From: Bacteroidales bacterium
GTDB taxonomy: Bacteria; Bacteroidota; Bacteroidia; Bacteroidales; VadinHA17
Direction of reading: 5' to 3'
Assembly: GCA_016709865.1 (NCBI GenBank)
Contig: JADJLX010000005.1
Span: 1,054,001-1,118,000, forward strand
DNA length: 64,000 nt
Shown: piece after piece, positions 61,857 through 64,000 of the stretch
How the letters are laid out: the number at the start of each line of letters is the position of its first letter
How positions within the stretch are numbered: position 1 is the first letter of the stretch
Made by a program: the position numbers and the translations under genes
Notes under the pieces: model-generated
The model's input: only the letters and a program-made list of their open reading frames with translations
What the model was told of the DNA's origin: nothing
The model's database searches: none

Positions 61857-64000
61857 ATGAAACAATTTATTTTTTTCCTTCTGTTCCCTGTTGCTGCTTC
61901 AGCACAACTGCCAATAAAATACGTTGACCCCCTCATTGGCACTGGTCCCGCACGCACGGTTAGTGCTATGAAACACAGCGAATCTGCATCAGAAGACAAG
62001 GGTCAGAATTTCCCTGCTGTGGGCAGACCGTCTGGTATGACACAATGGACACCCGAGACCAGGACAACTGAAGATAAATGCGTTTCCCCGTATTACTATA
62101 ACGACAAGTATATCACCGGTTTCCGCGGCAGTCACTGGATGAGCGGAAGCTGTACCCAGGATTATGGCAGCATCACACTCATGCCTTTTACAACAGCAAA
62201 ACCCGACACTCTGAGCCGTAACCCCGTTTCAAAATTCAACCATAAAAATGAGATCTCCACTCCTGCTTATTACAGCCTGCTTCTTGATAATTCCGGCACA
62301 CTTGCAGAACTGACCGGATCGGTACGTTCAGGAATGATACGATTCACCTTCAATGGTAAAGCTCCCGGGTATGTTCTTATAAGAATGAACAGCGATGAGA
62401 AAGTTGGAAAAGTCTGGTTCGATGAGGAGAACAATGAGATAAGAGGATATAATCCCGTGCACAGAATATACCAGGGTAAAGGAGAGTCGGCAGGATTCAG
62501 TGGATATTTTGTTATCAGATTTGATAAACCTTTTCAATCAATTTCACAGCTTCAGACCAACCAGCAGTTAGTAGTTGGTTTTAAATCTGAGAAGGTAATT
62601 AATGTCCGTATAGGTACATCATTTACCAGCATTGAAGCTGCAGCAAACAATCTTGACAAAGAGATCCCGGGCTGGGACTTTGAAACACTCCGTAAGAAAA
62701 CAGAAGATGTATGGAATCAAACTCTTGGGAAAGTCCAGGTAAAGGGAGGAAGCGAGGAGGACTTGATCAAATTCTATACTGCATTGTACCATTGCTATCA
62801 GCTTCCCCGTATAGCCAGCGATATTGATGGCAGCTACCAGGGCTTTGCTCAGGATACGCTAATACATAAGGCAGTAGGATTTGATTATTACGACGATTTC
62901 TCGATGTGGGATACCTACAGGGCATTGCACCCGCTTATGACAATCCTCGAGCCTCAGAGGACTCTCGATATGGTTAAGTCTCTTGTATTTAAAGCCAGTC
63001 AGGGCGGATGGATGCCAATCTTCCCTGCATGGTCTAACTACACTGCAGCTATGATAGGCGACCATGTAAGTACAACAATTGCAGATGCATATATGAAGGG
63101 CATTAAGGATTTTGATACTGAGACTGCCTGGAATTATATGCGCCGGAATGCGTTTGAAACACCACCTGTTGCCGACTATAAGGATGGCAAAGGCCGCAGG
63201 GCACTGCAGAGCTATTTGAAATACGGATATATACCTCTCGAAGACAGTGTGTGGGATGCATTCCACCGCAGAGAACAGGTCTCGCGGACACTTGAGTATG
63301 CTTTCGACGACTATGCCCTTTCAAGATTCGCTGAAGCTCTGGGCAAAACAGAGGATCTGAGTACTCTGAAAAAGCGCTCGGAAAACTGGAGGAATGTTTT
63401 TGACAGTCAGACAGGATTTGTCAGAGGCCGCTATGCCGACGGAAAATGGATAGAGCCATTTGACCCGTATAAAAAAGCAAGCTTCATTTGTGAAGGAACC
63501 CCGTTTCAGTATACATGGTATGTTCCGCATGATATTCCCGGACTCATTCAGGCAATGGGTGGTAATGAAAATTTCATCTCAAAGCTTAATGAGTTCTTCG
63601 ATAAAGGTCACTACTGGCATGGTAATGAGACAGATCACCAGGCAGCTTACATCTTTGCAATGGCGGGCAAGCCTGAGAAAACACAGGAATGGGTAAGTAA
63701 AATCATTGCTGAAGAATATGGAACCGGTCCGGGCGGATTAAGCGGCAATGAAGATGCCGGACAAATGTCGGCATGGCTGGTATTCTCAATGATGGGTTTA
63801 TATCCTGTGTGCCCTGTTTCAAATCAGTATATTATCACAACTCCATCCTTTGACGAGGTTAAGATTCTTCTACCGGGCAATAAGATCTTCCTGATTAGTT
63901 CAGTTAAGAAAGAGGCTAACAGCAAATATATCAGGGTCATAACAAAAGATGGCGGCAGGTTTAATAACTGGTTTATCACTCATGAAGAGATTGTAAAAGG
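61857..64000 (+). CDS. GH92 alpha-mannosidase, secreted (partial, runs off right edge)
   Basis: An ATG at 61857 opens a frame with no stop to the window end (714 codons). The signal peptide is MKQFIFFLLFPVAASAQ. GH92 motifs are visible: YVDPLIGTGPARTV, SHWMSGSCTQDYG, MWDTYRALHPLM, GGWMPIFPAWSNY, GNETDHQAAYIFAMAG and GLSGNEDAGQMSAWLVFSMMG. Most of the enzyme is inside the window. It differs from the neighbouring GH92 protein, so it is a separate member with perhaps another glycan specificity. Its start lies 27 bp beyond the MITE-like element. Confidence 0.95.
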   Translation, partial: MKQFIFFLLFPVAASAQLPIKYVDPLIGTGPARTVSAMKHSESASEDKGQNFPAVGRPSGMTQWTPETRTTEDKCVSPYYYNDKYITGFRGSHWMSGSCTQDYGSITLMPFTTAKPDTLSRNPVSKFNHKNEISTPAYYSLLLDNSGTLAELTGSVRSGMIRFTFNGKAPGYVLIRMNSDEKVGKVWFDEENNEIRGYNPVHRIYQGKGESAGFSGYFVIRFDKPFQSISQLQTNQQLVVGFKSEKVINVRIGTSFTSIEAAANNLDKEIPGWDFETLRKKTEDVWNQTLGKVQVKGGSEEDLIKFYTALYHCYQLPRIASDIDGSYQGFAQDTLIHKAVGFDYYDDFSMWDTYRALHPLMTILEPQRTLDMVKSLVFKASQGGWMPIFPAWSNYTAAMIGDHVSTTIADAYMKGIKDFDTETAWNYMRRNAFETPPVADYKDGKGRRALQSYLKYGYIPLEDSVWDAFHRREQVSRTLEYAFDDYALSRFAEALGKTEDLSTLKKRSENWRNVFDSQTGFVRGRYADGKWIEPFDPYKKASFICEGTPFQYTWYVPHDIPGLIQAMGGNENFISKLNEFFDKGHYWHGNETDHQAAYIFAMAGKPEKTQEWVSKIIAEEYGTGPGGLSGNEDAGQMSAWLVFSMMGLYPVCPVSNQYIITTPSFDEVKILLPGNKIFLISSVKKEANSKYIRVITKDGGRFNNWFITHEEIVK

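Overview
The window looks like a chromosome segment of a member of the Bacteroidota, most likely an uncultured anaerobic or facultative Bacteroidales-type bacterium. The evidence is family content: FISUMP and DUF1566 surface proteins, GH92 mannosidases, OmpA/porin-type beta-barrels, YeeE/YedE half-transporters, many secreted proteins with signal peptides ending in Q or C, promoter-like TTTG / TAnnTTTG boxes, very weak Shine-Dalgarno sequences and AT-rich intergenic DNA. No species can be named from the sequence alone.

Layout. 1-3.7 kb: minus-strand envelope genes (edge fragment of a secreted phosphoesterase-like protein, a membrane protein, an M1 metallopeptidase, a small secreted protein). 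3.8-9.6 kb: a minus-strand sulfur/respiratory operon made of a Tat-exported molybdopterin oxidoreductase, a four-cluster ferredoxin, an NrfD/PsrC membrane subunit, two YeeE/YedE halves and an exported rhodanese-like protein without its catalytic cysteine. 9.7-14.3 kb: a polyphosphate-linked group (CHAD protein divergent from phosphofructokinase, SixA-like phosphatase and Ppk1). 14.4-19.3 kb: a methyltransferase-like membrane protein, an exported Rieske lipoprotein, a glutathione peroxidase, a CAP-domain protein, a sensor kinase and a secreted protein.

19.5-29.2 kb is the most unusual part: a 9.7-kb integrative element in a tRNA-Pro(UGG) gene, bounded by 46-bp direct repeats. It carries a tyrosine integrase, an HTH protein, a VRR-NUC-type nuclease, a protein with all the motifs of a family A DNA polymerase / T7-type RNA polymerase palm (candidate TV-Pol), a string of small phage-like genes, and a DUF3800 gene preceded by its own promoter and a short structured RNA ending in a U-tract. 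Repeated TTTGCAA sites mark three of its promoter regions.

29.2-31.6 kb holds arrays of palindromic repeats around an outer-membrane beta-barrel gene and an IS200-type transposase. 31.6-37.5 kb: an MBL-fold hydrolase convergent with a four-gene operon (glycyl radical activase, glycyl radical enzyme of unknown substrate, ROK kinase, DeoR-type regulator). 37.7-50.5 kb: a Tat-exported DegT-family aminotransferase, a RAYT-like transposase, two giant tandemly duplicated Fn3-like surface proteins, a caspase-like protease and a DUF5683-like protein. 51-57.6 kb: ABC-F ATPase, an isolated TonB-plug-like protein, a YunG-like protein, release factor 3, a phosphoesterase, YciI-like and DUF1801 proteins. 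57.8-64 kb: two GH92 alpha-mannosidases (the second runs off the window end and is otherwise easy to miss) flanking a transglutaminase-like lipoprotein.

Intergenic DNA is rich in several distinct repeat families: heptanucleotide tandem repeats, an AACC(A/G)CARAG-bounded element, hairpins with a conserved 14-nt loop, long palindromes (one inside a coding region), and MITE-like long inverted repeats.
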